Origin: Enterocloster clostridioformis
Lineage (GTDB): Bacteria > Bacillota > Clostridia > Lachnospirales > Lachnospiraceae
Direction: 5' to 3'
Assembly: GCF_020297485.1 (NCBI RefSeq)
Contig: NZ_JAIWZC010000001.1
Span: forward strand, 1-64,000
DNA length: 64,000 nt
In this document: piece by piece, positions 18,908 through 28,170 of the stretch
How positions within the stretch are numbered: position 1 is the first letter of the stretch
Layout of the letters: each line of letters opens with the position of its first letter
The notes under the pieces: model-generated
Database searches by the model: none
Told to the model about the DNA's origin: nothing
The model's input: only the letters and a program-made list of their open reading frames with translations
Position numbers and translations under genes: made by a program

Positions 18908-20233
18908 ATGGATTCAAGAATAGAAACATACATCAGACAGATACCGGCATTGGCTGAGGCTGCTGCCGGAAAAGAAATGCTGTGGATAAATGACAGGGAG
19001 TGCCCGGAGAACGGACAGGGAGAAAAAACAGTATCCGGGGAGCAGATTGAAGACGCGGCAGGGAGGCTGGCCCGCTTTGCGCCTTATCTGGCGGAGGTTT
19101 TCCCTGAGACTGCCGGCCGGAATGGCATGATAGAATCGGAGCTTCGGGAAATCCGGGCCATGAGACAGGAACTGAACCAGGAGTGGAGAGCGGGAATCTC
19201 CGGGAGACTGTTTTTAAAAATGGACAGCCATCTTCCCATATCCGGCTCCATAAAAGCCAGGGGAGGTATCTACGAGGTGTTAAAACATGCGGAGGACCTG
19301 GCTTTCGAGGCAGGGCTTCTCACGGAAAAGGAGGATTACCAGAAACTGGCTTCCTGTGAAATGAAAGAGTTTTTTGGACGGTATAAGGTTCAGGTGGGGT
19401 CTACCGGCAACCTGGGACTCAGCATCGGCATCATGAGTGCCAAACTGGGATTTCAGGTAATTGTGCACATGTCGGCGGATGCCAAACAGTGGAAAAAGGA
19501 TTTGCTGAGAAGCAAGGGAGTCACGGTTATGGAGTATGAATCCGACTACTGTGCGGCCGTGGAAGAGGGAAGAAAGAGTTCCAGCCAGGACCCAATGAGC
19601 TATTTTGTGGACGATGAGAATTCCGTCAACCTGTTTCTGGGCTATGCAGTCGCGGGAGAGCGCCTGAAAAGCCAGCTGGAGGAACAGGAAATCCAGGTGG
19701 ACAGCCGTCATCCGTTGTTTGTATATCTGCCCTGCGGAATTGGCGGGGCGCCGGGAGGCGTGGCCTATGGCCTGAAAGAGGTTTACGGCGATAATGTCCA
19801 CTGCTTTTTCATGGAACCCACCCAGGCATGCTGCATGCTGGTGGGAATGGCCACAGGCGAGCACGACAGGGTCAGTGTCAGGGATTTTGGAATCAGCGGC
19901 AGGACGGATGCCGACGGGCTTGCAGTGGGAAGGCCGTCCGCGTTTGTGGGAAAGGTGATTGAAAAGCGCCTTGCAGGTATCTGCACAATTGAGGACAGAA
20001 AACTGTATGAGCTGATGCGCGCGCTTATGAAAACGGAGAATATATTCATAGAACCGTCTGCATGCGCTTCCTTTGCAGCATTCTTCCATCCGGATGAGAT
20101 GGAAGGATACATCAGGAAAAAGGGACTCTGTGACTGCATGGGACAGGCCGCCCATATAGCCTGGGCAACAGGCGGTAGCATGGTTCCCCAGGACATGGCG
20201 GAAGAGTATCTGAATACATGGAAACAGGCTTAA
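18908..20233 (+). CDS. dsdA: D-serine ammonia-lyase
   Basis: 441 residues, the usual DsdA length. It is a fold-type II pyridoxal-phosphate enzyme with the Schiff-base lysine in PISGSIKARGGIYEV (Lys116), the phosphate-binding GSTGNLGLSIG and the glycine-rich PCGIGGAPGGVAYGLK. DsdA converts D-serine to pyruvate and ammonia. It closes the operon, 52 bases after the symporter, with AGGAAGG before its ATG. Together the genes feed D-serine, or something that releases it, into pyruvate. A related D-amino acid cannot be excluded. Confidence 0.92.
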   Translation: MDSRIETYIRQIPALAEAAAGKEMLWINDRECPENGQGEKTVSGEQIEDAAGRLARFAPYLAEVFPETAGRNGMIESELREIRAMRQELNQEWRAGISGRLFLKMDSHLPISGSIKARGGIYEVLKHAEDLAFEAGLLTEKEDYQKLASCEMKEFFGRYKVQVGSTGNLGLSIGIMSAKLGFQVIVHMSADAKQWKKDLLRSKGVTVMEYESDYCAAVEEGRKSSSQDPMSYFVDDENSVNLFLGYAVAGERLKSQLEEQEIQVDSRHPLFVYLPCGIGGAPGGVAYGLKEVYGDNVHCFFMEPTQACCMLVGMATGEHDRVSVRDFGISGRTDADGLAVGRPSAFVGKVIEKRLAGICTIEDRKLYELMRALMKTENIFIEPSACASFAAFFHPDEMEGYIRKKGLCDCMGQAAHIAWATGGSMVPQDMAEEYLNTWKQA

Positions 20234-20633
20234 TGGGGTTCACATATTACTTCGTGGCCTTCCAGTATCAGTTGGCCGGTGCGTTCGTTGACACGTTTCC
20301 TGCTGCCTGCTCTGAAGGTGAGCCGCACCGCATAAGGAGGCCGGGTTTCCGGGAAGGATGGTATGACGGATGGAACGGCGGGCGAAACAGCGGATGGGAC
20401 TCCCAATGAGCCGGGCTGTTCCGGTATGAGCTTGATTTTACTCCTCCGTCAAAAGACAGGCTGTATACGGTCCCGTATGACGAGGGGGACGCCACACGGT
20501 TATCCTTTCCTGAACCGTCCCTGTCAAAGGGACGTGCATCATCCACGACCGCTCCTAAATATTTTATATAAAAATCTTTCATTATCTCCGGTTCCATGGT
20601 ATGGATGGTAATATAAGTCAATTTCATTTCCAT
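20234..20633 (-). pseudogene. VOC/glyoxalase-family remnant
   Basis: Starts with a good ribosome binding site and MEMKLTYITIHTMEPEIMKD, typical of vicinal-oxygen-chelate proteins, then loses frame after about 75 residues. The family's VNERTGQLILEGHEVICEP-like segment is readable in another frame around 20245-20300. So the gene has frameshifts and internal loss. It is the only content of the gap after dsdA. Confidence 0.6.
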
Positions 20634-20762
20634 CATCACTCCTTTGAACAAAATACCTTGCATATGTCCTTTTTTTATTATAATGGAATTGTAGAGATAT
20701 TTGTAATAAAATCACGGCTTAAAATAACAGAATCCTGTCTTGCCTGTAAAGGAGATTTCGAT

Positions 20763-21686
20763 ATGCAGTTAAACTATCTGGAGGTAAACGGAAACCTGGA
20801 GGAAGTCACCTGTCATGGCACGCCTGCTTTTCCAATGGAAGTATATCTGGATGATCTGGATTTGTATCCAAACCGGGTCATACCCTGGCATTGGCATAAG
20901 GAATTGGAGCTGGTTTATGTGCTGAAGGGGGACATTGAGTTTCAGACAGGCGGCTGTTCCTATGTGCTCTCTGCCGGGCAGGGCGGGCTCCTGCCGCCTA
21001 ATATGCTGCACATGGTCACGCCCTACCACCAGCAGCACGGCAGCGTTTACTGCGCTGTGCTGGCTGCCCCTTATCTGCTCCACGGCCTTTCCGGGGGACT
21101 GGTGGAAACGCAGTATGTTTCCCTTATTACAGAAACAGAGAGGGATTTCTTTCTGTTTGACAATACCTGTCCATGGCATGGGGAGGCATTGTCCTGCATC
21201 CATGACATGTATCAGTGTGACTGCAGGCGGCCCAGGGGATATCTGTGGCGCCTTCAGATTCTGCTGCAGCAGATGGGGCTTACGCTGTATGAAAATCTGG
21301 ATTTAAGAAATAAGCAGCAGCCGGCCTTTTCCGATGTCCAGTACAGGCGGGTCCGTTCCTGCCTGGAATTCATTCACCAGGAGTATGCCGGAAAAATCCG
21401 GCTGGAGGATATTGCAAAGGCAGCCAGTGTCAGCGCCAGCGAATGCTGCCGGGATTTTAAGGAAATACTGGGGCAGTCCCCTGTGGATTATCTTATTTCC
21501 TACCGGGTACGCATGGGAGAGTATCTGCTGACCCACACGGACAAGAGTATCCTGGAAATTGCATTGGCAGCCGGGTTTTCTGGCAGCAGCCATTTTTCCA
21601 ACACATTTTCCGGATATATGGGATATACACCTCTTTATTACAGGAAAAGAGAACGTACGGCAGGAAGTTCTGGCAGCGGACAATAA
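20763..21686 (+). CDS. AraC-family regulator with cupin domain
   Basis: 307 residues. An N-terminal cupin domain (about 25-110, IPWHWHKELELVYVLKGD) would bind a small ligand. A C-terminal AraC double helix-turn-helix follows (about 200-300, IRLEDIAKAASVSASECCRD and SILEIALAAGFSGSSHFSNT). I start it at ATG 20763, preceded by AAAGGAG; the longer reading frame upstream lacks a site. Neighbours are remnants and a metallophosphoesterase, so its target is not evident; it may control a gene now lost. Confidence 0.9.
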   Translation: MQLNYLEVNGNLEEVTCHGTPAFPMEVYLDDLDLYPNRVIPWHWHKELELVYVLKGDIEFQTGGCSYVLSAGQGGLLPPNMLHMVTPYHQQHGSVYCAVLAAPYLLHGLSGGLVETQYVSLITETERDFFLFDNTCPWHGEALSCIHDMYQCDCRRPRGYLWRLQILLQQMGLTLYENLDLRNKQQPAFSDVQYRRVRSCLEFIHQEYAGKIRLEDIAKAASVSASECCRDFKEILGQSPVDYLISYRVRMGEYLLTHTDKSILEIALAAGFSGSSHFSNTFSGYMGYTPLYYRKRERTAGSSGSGQ

Positions 21687-21706
21687 GAAGGTAAATCCAT
21701 GCGGTT

Positions 21707-21795
21707 TTACTCCATGGACCTGCCGTATTCACTTTTAATGATTTCGCATATATCTTCCGGTGTTTCCCGGCATCCGTTCCGCAGCCACATTTTCA
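21707..21795 (-). pseudogene. TetR-type regulator, C-terminal scrap
   Basis: About 29 codons reading MWLRNGCRETPEDICEIIK resemble the last helix of TetR-family regulators, ending at TAA 21707. Too short to be certain. Confidence 0.35.
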
Positions 21796-21810
21796 GGATG
21801 GTGGTCAGTC

Positions 21811-22202
21811 GAAGGGAACGCTGGATTTGGGGGTGTTTTATGAAACGGTAGGAGGCTTTGGCACAGGACTCTGTACCAGGTCCATGGGAGAATATCCTGT
21901 TGTTTTAGTTGCCTCGCCCCAGGTTAAAAAGTCCCATCCGTCTGGACCATACCATTGAGCTGTGGAGCATCCCTGCCATAAAAAATCTGGTAAAAAGTGA
22001 GGTAGGGATTTCCTTTCTGCCTGAATTTACGGTGAGGGAAGAACTGGAACAGGGAGAACTGGAGATAGTCAGGACAGATTTGGGGCGTCCGGTCCTCTCG
22101 GCGGTGTGCGCATACCATAGGAACAAGTGGGTCAGCCCATTGATGCGGCTGTTCATGGATTTGTGTGAAGAAGTGAACTATCATGAAAGGACAGGGGATT
22201 AG
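21811..22202 (+). pseudogene. LysR-family regulator, C-terminal remnant
   Basis: Two frames together give most of a LysR effector domain: LDLGVFYETVGGFGTGLCTR then, after a frameshift near 21930, KNLVKSEVGISFLPEFTVRE and YHRNKWVSPLMRLFMDLCEE. The DNA-binding domain is missing. It lies between the AraC gene and the metallophosphoesterase. Confidence 0.65.
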
Positions 22203-22221
22203 GCCTGAAATGGAGTAAAGA

Positions 22222-23373
22222 ATGAAACTGATAAGTCTGTTTACCGCGCTTGCGGTCACAATTGGATTGTTTGCCAATGCGGGGCGGAAATTGTACCAGT
22301 GGCTTGGACCGCTTTTTCCGGGCATGGGTTCCCTGGCGTATGGAATTGTCTATGGTCTGGCAGTTACCGGGATTTTGGGAGCGTTTGTTGTCAGCCGTAT
22401 TCCAAACAACCATATACCTGCGCCTGTTTTCTATGCTGACCACTATCTCCTTGGATTCATTGTCTACATGGTGATGTTCGTTAATCTGGCAGGATTTCTG
22501 GTGTTCCTGGCAGGACTGCTGCGTATTCTTCCGTCACCCCTGTCCTTCCGGGCAGGCATTGCAGCGGGAACCATACCGCTGTTTCTTTCAGCTGCCCTGT
22601 CCGTATATGGTACTGTCCATGGGGCGGTAATACAGATAAAACCCTACGAAGTTCAGATGGGCGGCAAGGATGCAGAAAAGGCTCCGCTCCGGATTGCCCT
22701 AATCAGCGACCTGCATCTGGGGTATGTCATAGGAGAACACCATCTTGAAAAGGTCATTGACGCGGTAAATTCCACAAAGCCGGATATTGTCTGTATTGCC
22801 GGAGATATATTTGACGGCGATGCCGCTGTCCCGGCTGACCCTGAAGCTCTTAAGGCATTGTTTCTGAAAATGGATACGGTTTACGCTGTTTACGCCTGCC
22901 TTGGAAACCATGATGCAGGCCCAAGCTATGGCCGCATGCTGGAATTTCTCTCAGAAGCAGGCGTTCATGTGCTGCGGGATGAGGCGGTTGTCATAGACGG
23001 CCGTTTTGTGCTGGCGGGCAGGAAGGATTCCTTTCCCATTGGCGGGCAGGGGGATAAGCGGGAAAAGCTCACGCTGCCTGCAAAGGCAGGGGAGCTGCCT
23101 GTCATTGTAATGGACCATCAGCCGGGAAATATCCGGGACTATGGGGAAGAGACGGATTTGATTCTCTGCGGACATACCCACCAGGGACAAATGTTTCCTT
23201 TTAATCTGATTACCAACGCTGTATTTGATGTGGATTACGGATATTACCGGGCATCGGATGATTCGCCCCAGGTCATCGTTACCTCAGGCGCAGGAACCTG
23301 GGGACCGCCCCAGCGGGTTGCCACGGATAATGAGGTGGCGGAAATTCTGGTCATGCTTCCAGCCGGACCGTAA
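22222..23373 (+). CDS. Membrane-anchored metallophosphoesterase
   Basis: 383 residues. The first 135 hold about four hydrophobic segments. A calcineurin-like phosphoesterase domain follows with all five metal-site blocks: ISDLHLG, AGDIFDG, CLGNHD, MDHQPGNI and CGHTHQGQ. This resembles the YkuE/YaeI group that acts near the membrane, including on lipid phosphates, but the substrate cannot be read from sequence. The ATG at 22222 closely follows the LysR remnant. It ends at the GTG of a small remnant, so it may once have been the first gene of an operon. Confidence 0.85.
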   Translation: MKLISLFTALAVTIGLFANAGRKLYQWLGPLFPGMGSLAYGIVYGLAVTGILGAFVVSRIPNNHIPAPVFYADHYLLGFIVYMVMFVNLAGFLVFLAGLLRILPSPLSFRAGIAAGTIPLFLSAALSVYGTVHGAVIQIKPYEVQMGGKDAEKAPLRIALISDLHLGYVIGEHHLEKVIDAVNSTKPDIVCIAGDIFDGDAAVPADPEALKALFLKMDTVYAVYACLGNHDAGPSYGRMLEFLSEAGVHVLRDEAVVIDGRFVLAGRKDSFPIGGQGDKREKLTLPAKAGELPVIVMDHQPGNIRDYGEETDLILCGHTHQGQMFPFNLITNAVFDVDYGYYRASDDSPQVIVTSGAGTWGPPQRVATDNEVAEILVMLPAGP

Positions 23374-23622
23374 GTGGACCAGGATACTTACTGGAACCAG
23401 TGGCTTGAGGGCATCGGAGCGTATATCGACGTGATGCATATTAAAGACTACAGTCTGGGAAAGGACCGTGCATATCAGCCGGAACAGCTGGGAGAAGGCA
23501 TCCTGGGGTATAAGGAAATCAGCCGATGGCTCCATGAAAATAAACCGGATATGTATCTGCTCCGGGAGGAAATGAATCCGGCAGCCGCCAGGAAGGATAT
23601 TGAGTTTATGAAGCGGCTGTAG
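23374..23622 (+). pseudogene. Sugar-phosphate isomerase/epimerase, C-terminal remnant
   Basis: 83 residues matching the end of a xylose-isomerase-like TIM barrel (YIDVMHIKDYSLGKD, LGEGILGYKEI). The first two thirds of the gene are gone; the frame begins right at the end of the metallophosphoesterase gene, so a deletion probably joined the two. Confidence 0.6.
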
Positions 23623-23637
23623 AGGAAGACCATGAGG

Positions 23638-24420
23638 CTACAGGAGAATCACATCCGCCGTCCTTCTGGGCGCCGTCCTTTTATATGTGATATCCGGATA
23701 ACCCAGAAGGGCACAGGCCTCTATCCTTTTTTTTCCCACGCCCAGCCATTCCATCACCTCGTGGTTCATTTCGGCAGCCCTGCGCAGATAGCCATTATAG
23801 AGGAATCCAAGCCCCAGTGACACTCCCATCAGTTCCATGTTCTGGGCAGCCAGTCCAGCGTCTATATTGGACTCAGACGCGATAAACAGCACGGCAGGCG
23901 CGTTGCGGAAAAGATAATCCTGTTTTGCATCAGCCATATGAGCCTTATAGAAGCCTCTGTATGGCTGGGCCGGCCCCGGGACAGGACTGTCCAGAATACG
24001 GCCGATTCCGTCCCAGATAAGGGCTTTTAAGGTTTCCAGCTCCTCCTGGACAAAGATGAAGCGGCAGTCCTGCATGTTTTTGGCTGTAGCAGTATACCGT
24101 CCGGCCTGCACCAGCATATTCAGGTCACCGGTGCGGACAGGCTTCTGCTTAAAATTGCGTACGCTGCGGCGGAATTTGATTGCCTTAAGAAGACGGTCTG
24201 AATCCAGCCTGGCCTGTTCCTGACTCAGCTCCTCCACATCGGCCATATCATATTCCGGGATGGATACGGCGTTTACAGGACAGACAGCAACGCAGTGGCC
24301 GCAGAGAATACAGGTCCCGGAAACCTCTGCTTTTCCTTCTCTCAGAGACAGGTTTTTTGCGATACAGTCCCTGGTACACTGCCCGCAGCCGGTGCAGGCG
24401 CCTCTGTTAATTTCTACCAT
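23638..24420 (-). CDS. Ferredoxin-nitroreductase fusion protein
   Basis: 260 residues. An N-terminal 2[4Fe-4S] ferredoxin (about 1-60) has CTGCGQCTRDC and CILCGHCVAVCP. A nitroreductase-like FMN domain follows (about 75-255, FRRSVRNFKQKPV). Such fusions reduce nitro compounds or quinone-like acceptors using ferredoxin-type electrons in anaerobes. I start it at ATG 24420, with AAAGGAGG just upstream, not at the earlier ATGs. Its tail converges on the isomerase remnant with only 15 bases between. Confidence 0.88.
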   Translation of the reverse strand: MVEINRGACTGCGQCTRDCIAKNLSLREGKAEVSGTCILCGHCVAVCPVNAVSIPEYDMADVEELSQEQARLDSDRLLKAIKFRRSVRNFKQKPVRTGDLNMLVQAGRYTATAKNMQDCRFIFVQEELETLKALIWDGIGRILDSPVPGPAQPYRGFYKAHMADAKQDYLFRNAPAVLFIASESNIDAGLAAQNMELMGVSLGLGFLYNGYLRRAAEMNHEVMEWLGVGKKRIEACALLGYPDITYKRTAPRRTADVILL

Positions 24421-24584
24421 ATGTATATCCTCCTTTGATTCTTTGTTCTGCATACTAAATATTATAACCCAGGGAAAATCACACTGCAACACCGGTTCCT
24501 GAAACCAGCCGGTTAATACCTGGGATACCCTGCACCCCTGGGAAACCCTGCAATACTAGTACAGCATTGCTTAAATATCAGTGA

Positions 24585-25834
24585 TTAAATTACTAATGGT
24601 ATCCCGGCATATGTCCACTTAAATGGGTGTGCTGTAAGATTGTATTGTTCAATAAAGCGCAGGATGCTTGCTTCCAGTTCTTCTATTGATAGGTAGCTTT
24701 TCCGCTTCAGCAGCTTCCGGTTAATGATGCCAAACCATATCTCAATCTGGTTCATCCAGGAACTGTGTTTCGGAGTATAGACAAAGCGGATCCGGTGGGA
24801 AGGGTCATGCAGGAAATCCGCTCGGCTTTCCATACTTTTAAGGATCCCTGTTTTCCCTTTTTTGCCCAGTTCCACGCCAAGGGCACAGGCTTCTGCCACA
24901 AAGCGGACAAGGGCTTCCGATTTATGGGTGTTTAGGCCATCGCATATAAATGTCCATGGGGCTTGCGGGTCTGTCCCTACCAATGCTTTCACGGCTTCCA
25001 CAAAATCCTCTTCTGTGCGTGTGGAGTTTAAATACGGCATTTCCATACGGCCCGTTGCAACATCAAAGAACCCGATGAGGCTGGTCGTGCCATGGCGGAT
25101 ATACTCAAACTCCATTTTGGCGCACTGGCCGGGTAATGGGAGCTTGTCAGGATATTTATGTTCCAGCGCTTGTACCCCGGTCATTTCATCCGTGGAAACA
25201 ATGTGTGCACCTTCCCGGCTTTGTTCCTGGGCACTCTGGTACAGGCCGCAGATTTCGTTTACTTTCCGCGCAAAAGATTCCGGGGCTTCCGTCTTTTCCG
25301 AAGAATGAAGCCAGTAACGGATTTTGTGGGGATGTAAATCTACCTCATTTTTAAAAAACGGCTGACAGATTTCTCAGAAATCTGTTCAGCGATCCCCTGC
25401 TTTTTAATTTCTGCCACTAACAGCGGGAGACTCCACTGGCTTACTTCGTACCCAAAATCATTTGGGCTGCTGCAGGCAAGGTCGATGATCCGCATGATCT
25501 GGTCCGGCGTAAAAACAGACGGGGCACCGGGGCGTTTTTTATCGGACAGGACTGCCCGTATCTCATCTTCAAGCTTTTTCGGGTCGTCCATTTCAATCCT
25601 CCGCAAGGCTGGGAGCGCCGCGAGGAACCGACTGCGCCAGGTGGCAACATTATTATAATGAAGCCCGACCTGTGGTGCAATATTCTGGTTGAGTTCCCCC
25701 TGTGACGCAAGCAGGACAATGCTGGCTCTTTTGACCAGTCCTGACGGAAGGGAGCGGCTTTTTGAAAAAGCAGATAATATGTTTTTCATGGCATCAGATA
25801 AAACCGGGATAGTATCAATTGTTTTCCTTCGCAT
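24585..25834 (-). CDS. IS630 transposase made by -1 frameshifting
   Basis: Two overlapping frames. The first (25834 to 25340) has helix-turn-helix DNA-binding domains. The second (to 24585) has the DDE catalytic core: Asp in VSTDEMTG, Asp in TFICDGLNTH, Glu in HSSWMNQIEIWFG. At 25349-25355 the minus strand reads T TTA AAA in frame, a standard -1 slippery heptamer. Slippage there joins the frames into about 416 residues, normal for the family. The ATG at 25834 has only a weak ribosome binding site; a longer upstream start is possible. Confidence 0.9.
25349..25355 (-). promoter_or_regulatory. -1 frameshift slippery heptamer
   Basis: T TTA AAA inside a longer T6A5 run, three codons before the zero-frame stop TAG at 25340-25342. 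It joins the two halves of the IS630 transposase. Confidence 0.75.
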
Positions 25835-26049
25835 AATAACACATCCATTCTTTAGTGATAGAATTATTATGCACCGACTACAATAAAAAAGCAACGTCTA
25901 TTCATTATTATTTTGGCAATGCTGTACTAGGCATTCCTGCGGTCCCTGCTCCCTCCGGCACATCCTTCGGCCCATGCGGATGTTTGTTGTATTTTTCTTC
26001 TATCTGTGTTATGCTCAATGGAAAGAAAGACAAGGAGGCAGTGGAAGAA

Positions 26050-26145
26050 ATGAAATGTCCCTATTGTGGTAATGAGATGGAATCAGGATTCCTCACATCA
26101 GATGCCCGCTGCACTGCATTGAGACGGAAGAAACATGATATGTGA
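26050..26145 (+). pseudogene. Truncated zinc-ribbon protein (DUF6487-like)
   Basis: Starts MKCPYCGNEMESGFL, the CPYC zinc-ribbon opening of a small clostridial protein family, but departs from it after about 20 residues and stops at 31. The second Cys pair is missing. AGGAGG lies about 15 bases upstream. Probably a 3'-deleted remnant. Confidence 0.5.
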
Positions 26146-26182
26146 AAAAGGACAGTCTCACTTTTCCTGAGGCTGTCCTTTT
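26145..26182. terminator. Bidirectional terminator after the dehydratase-like operon
   Basis: AAAAAGGACAG and CTGTCCTTTT pair around a short loop, with T-runs on both strands. It lies between the zinc-ribbon remnant and the convergent dehydratase-like gene. Confidence 0.8.
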
Positions 26183-26210
26183 AAATTTAATTTTTCTTAC
26201 ATTACAGCTA

Positions 26211-27359
26211 TTACAGCATCTCAATGAAAGCCGCCATCCTGGTGTTCAGCTGTCCCACGTCGGCCTGGGAATAGTCTGTCTCCACAACGGTATAGGGAAG
26301 TCCTTTTTTCTCCTTTACCAGCTTGCGGACCAGGGAAGTCTCCACATTGTAGGTGTGGCATGCCTGCAGAACCAAATCCACCACGCCGTCCACATGGAAA
26401 TCGTCAATAAGCCTGTCTAACAGTTCCATACGCCTGGGGTTAGGGGACATGCAGGAACAGCCGATGTTCAGGTACTTCCTGGCCAGGGCGTCATATACGT
26501 CCGGGTTATCCTCATCAATGGGGTCCAGGGGTTTCATGCCGGAGCAGTTTTCAAAACAGACCACCACGCCGCCGTTATCCTCAATGGCGCGCACCACCTT
26601 GAGGGCGGCACCGCCGGATGGAGAACCGGTCACAAGGATTCTGGCCCTTTTTCCAATATTTTTTCCCTGGGCATACTCAGCCTCAATCTTATCCGTGATG
26701 GCATTGACTTCCTCCGCCAATGTATCAATTTTCATCTTAAATCCTGTGCCGTAAACAATGTTGACGATATCCAGACCCAGGGCAGGGGCCGGATCCAGGG
26801 CCATCACATACTGGAGACGGTTAAGGGCCGCGAGAATCTGGTTTCTGTTATGTATCTGGCGGCGGATGGCATCTTCTGTGATGACAGTGCCGAATTTCTT
26901 TTCCAGCACCTCCTTAAAACGTATCAGTTCCTGGCGGTAAAGACCTATTCCGGCCTCTGTCTGGCAGTTTGGCAGCTCAATGACATGAACGGGCTTAAAC
27001 TCAGCCAGAATCTCATACATTTTCTTTTTGCCGTCGCAGGTTGTCTCGCCTACAATCAGGTCGGAGAAATAAAAGAAGGGGCATTTATCCGTCTTGGCAA
27101 AGCCGTAGCTGGATTTTATGAGGGGACAGAGGTTTCTGGGCAAATCCTTTTCAGCGTCAGGTATGGTTTCGTCAGTAACAGAGCAGAGTCCCACAACAGA
27201 GGCGCCCATGGCATTGGGGATTTCCCTGGGAAGATAGGTGCAGAAGACACCGACTACAGGTATGCCTTCCTCCTTTAATTCTTTTATTGCAAGAAATGAA
27301 TTCTTCCTTGCGTCCGCAAATTCTTCAAAAATTTCAGGCAGTTCTTTTTTCAGTTCCAT
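26211..27359 (-). CDS. 2-hydroxyacyl-CoA dehydratase-like / double-cubane-cluster protein
   Basis: 382 residues of the HgdB/BcrC/FldB family. It has conserved Cys in GVFCTYLPRE, NLCPLIKSSYGFA, GETTCDGKKKMYE and CFENCSGMKP, and a C-terminal VDLVLQACHTYNVE. These fold as iron-sulfur subunits that receive electrons from an ATP-driven activase. Only one such subunit is encoded here, with no second dehydratase subunit and no CoA-transferase. That two-gene set matches double-cubane-cluster reductases, known to reduce small molecules, better than a hydroxyacyl-CoA dehydratase. This choice is inference. It follows the activase with TGACATG coupling. Confidence 0.85.
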   Translation of the reverse strand: MELKKELPEIFEEFADARKNSFLAIKELKEEGIPVVGVFCTYLPREIPNAMGASVVGLCSVTDETIPDAEKDLPRNLCPLIKSSYGFAKTDKCPFFYFSDLIVGETTCDGKKKMYEILAEFKPVHVIELPNCQTEAGIGLYRQELIRFKEVLEKKFGTVITEDAIRRQIHNRNQILAALNRLQYVMALDPAPALGLDIVNIVYGTGFKMKIDTLAEEVNAITDKIEAEYAQGKNIGKRARILVTGSPSGGAALKVVRAIEDNGGVVVCFENCSGMKPLDPIDEDNPDVYDALARKYLNIGCSCMSPNPRRMELLDRLIDDFHVDGVVDLVLQACHTYNVETSLVRKLVKEKKGLPYTVVETDYSQADVGQLNTRMAAFIEML

Positions 27360-27360
27360 G

Positions 27361-28134
27361 TCAGCTTCGGCTCCTTTTCTTTAGTTTTCCATATCCCAGA
27401 ACGGCAGCCCCTATGGCGCCGGTATACTGAGAGAGGGGGTGAGTGGTTATATGGGAAGTTTTCATATATTCTCCCAGTACGGACCGCATGACTTCTGACT
27501 GTGCCAGGCCTCCTGAGAAGAAAATATCAGGATGTCCGCCTGTCAGACGCTGCGCAAAGATGGCGGTCCTGTGGCAGATGGAGTGGACACATCCAAGTAC
27601 GATGTCGCCCGGAGGTGTCTCCTGGGCCATCAGCCCTACAATCTCGCTTTCCGCGAAGACGGCGCACATGCTGTTAATGGGTACGGGCCGGCATCCATGG
27701 ACGAACTCGTCCAGATGTGAGATGTCGCTTCCTACCCGGGCCATAATCATTTCCATGAACCGTCCGGTGCCGGCCGCACACTTGTCGTTCATTAAAAAGT
27801 CATTTACCTGTCCGTGGCTGTCAAGAGTGATGACCTTACAGTCCTGTCCCCCGATGTCAATGACTGTATCACAGCCGGGGGCCAGATAAGAGGCGCCTGC
27901 GCCGTGGCAGGTGATTTCCGTGATTTTTGCGTCTGCCTCCTTTAAAAGCTCCCGGCCATATCCGGTACTCACCACGAACCCGGTGTCCTCCGTGTAAAGC
28001 CGGTCGTAAATGTCCCTTAGAATCTCGCCCGGACGTATGGAAGTGGGAAGCATGTGGCATCCCACCACATTCATTCCGTCAAACAGGACTCCCTTGGTCA
28101 TGGTTGAGCCTGAATCAATCCCTAAACTAAACAT
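27361..28134 (-). CDS. ATP-dependent activase (HgdC/BadG family)
   Basis: 257 residues, the usual length. An ASKHA ATPase fold opens with LGIDSGSTMTKGVLFDG and has DIGGQDCKVI. The two Cys that hold one 4Fe-4S cluster between two subunits are in NDKCAAGTGRF and PINSMCAVFAESEI. It uses ATP to push low-potential electrons onto its partner, here the next gene. I start it at ATG 28134, preceded by AAGGGAG; the longer frame upstream overlaps the promoter. Confidence 0.92.
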   Translation of the reverse strand: MFSLGIDSGSTMTKGVLFDGMNVVGCHMLPTSIRPGEILRDIYDRLYTEDTGFVVSTGYGRELLKEADAKITEITCHGAGASYLAPGCDTVIDIGGQDCKVITLDSHGQVNDFLMNDKCAAGTGRFMEMIMARVGSDISHLDEFVHGCRPVPINSMCAVFAESEIVGLMAQETPPGDIVLGCVHSICHRTAIFAQRLTGGHPDIFFSGGLAQSEVMRSVLGEYMKTSHITTHPLSQYTGAIGAAVLGYGKLKKRSRS

Positions 28135-28170
28135 AGAAACTCCCTTATTTTTCGCTTTTATACCTATTTG

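Larger units (their letters stand above)
24559..25927 (-). mobile_element. Complete IS630-family insertion sequence
   Basis: 1369 bases, with inverted ends GTACAGCATTGC (24559-24570) and GCAATGCTGTAC (25916-25927), flanked by TA on each side (24557-24558, 25928-25929). That TA duplication is the hallmark of this family. A partial copy of the same end at 8252-8380 keeps the same outer flank, so insertion came before the inverted duplication. Confidence 0.9.

Noticed and set aside
24510..24556. Imperfect direct repeat CCTGGGATACCCTGCA / CCTGGGAAACCCTGCA beside IS630
   Set aside because: Only two short copies outside the element; the insertion is fully explained by its TA target and inverted ends.
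26211..28134. Complete glutamate-fermentation type 2-hydroxyglutaryl-CoA dehydratase system
   Set aside because: The second dehydratase subunit, CoA-transferase and hydroxyglutarate dehydrogenase are not in the window.
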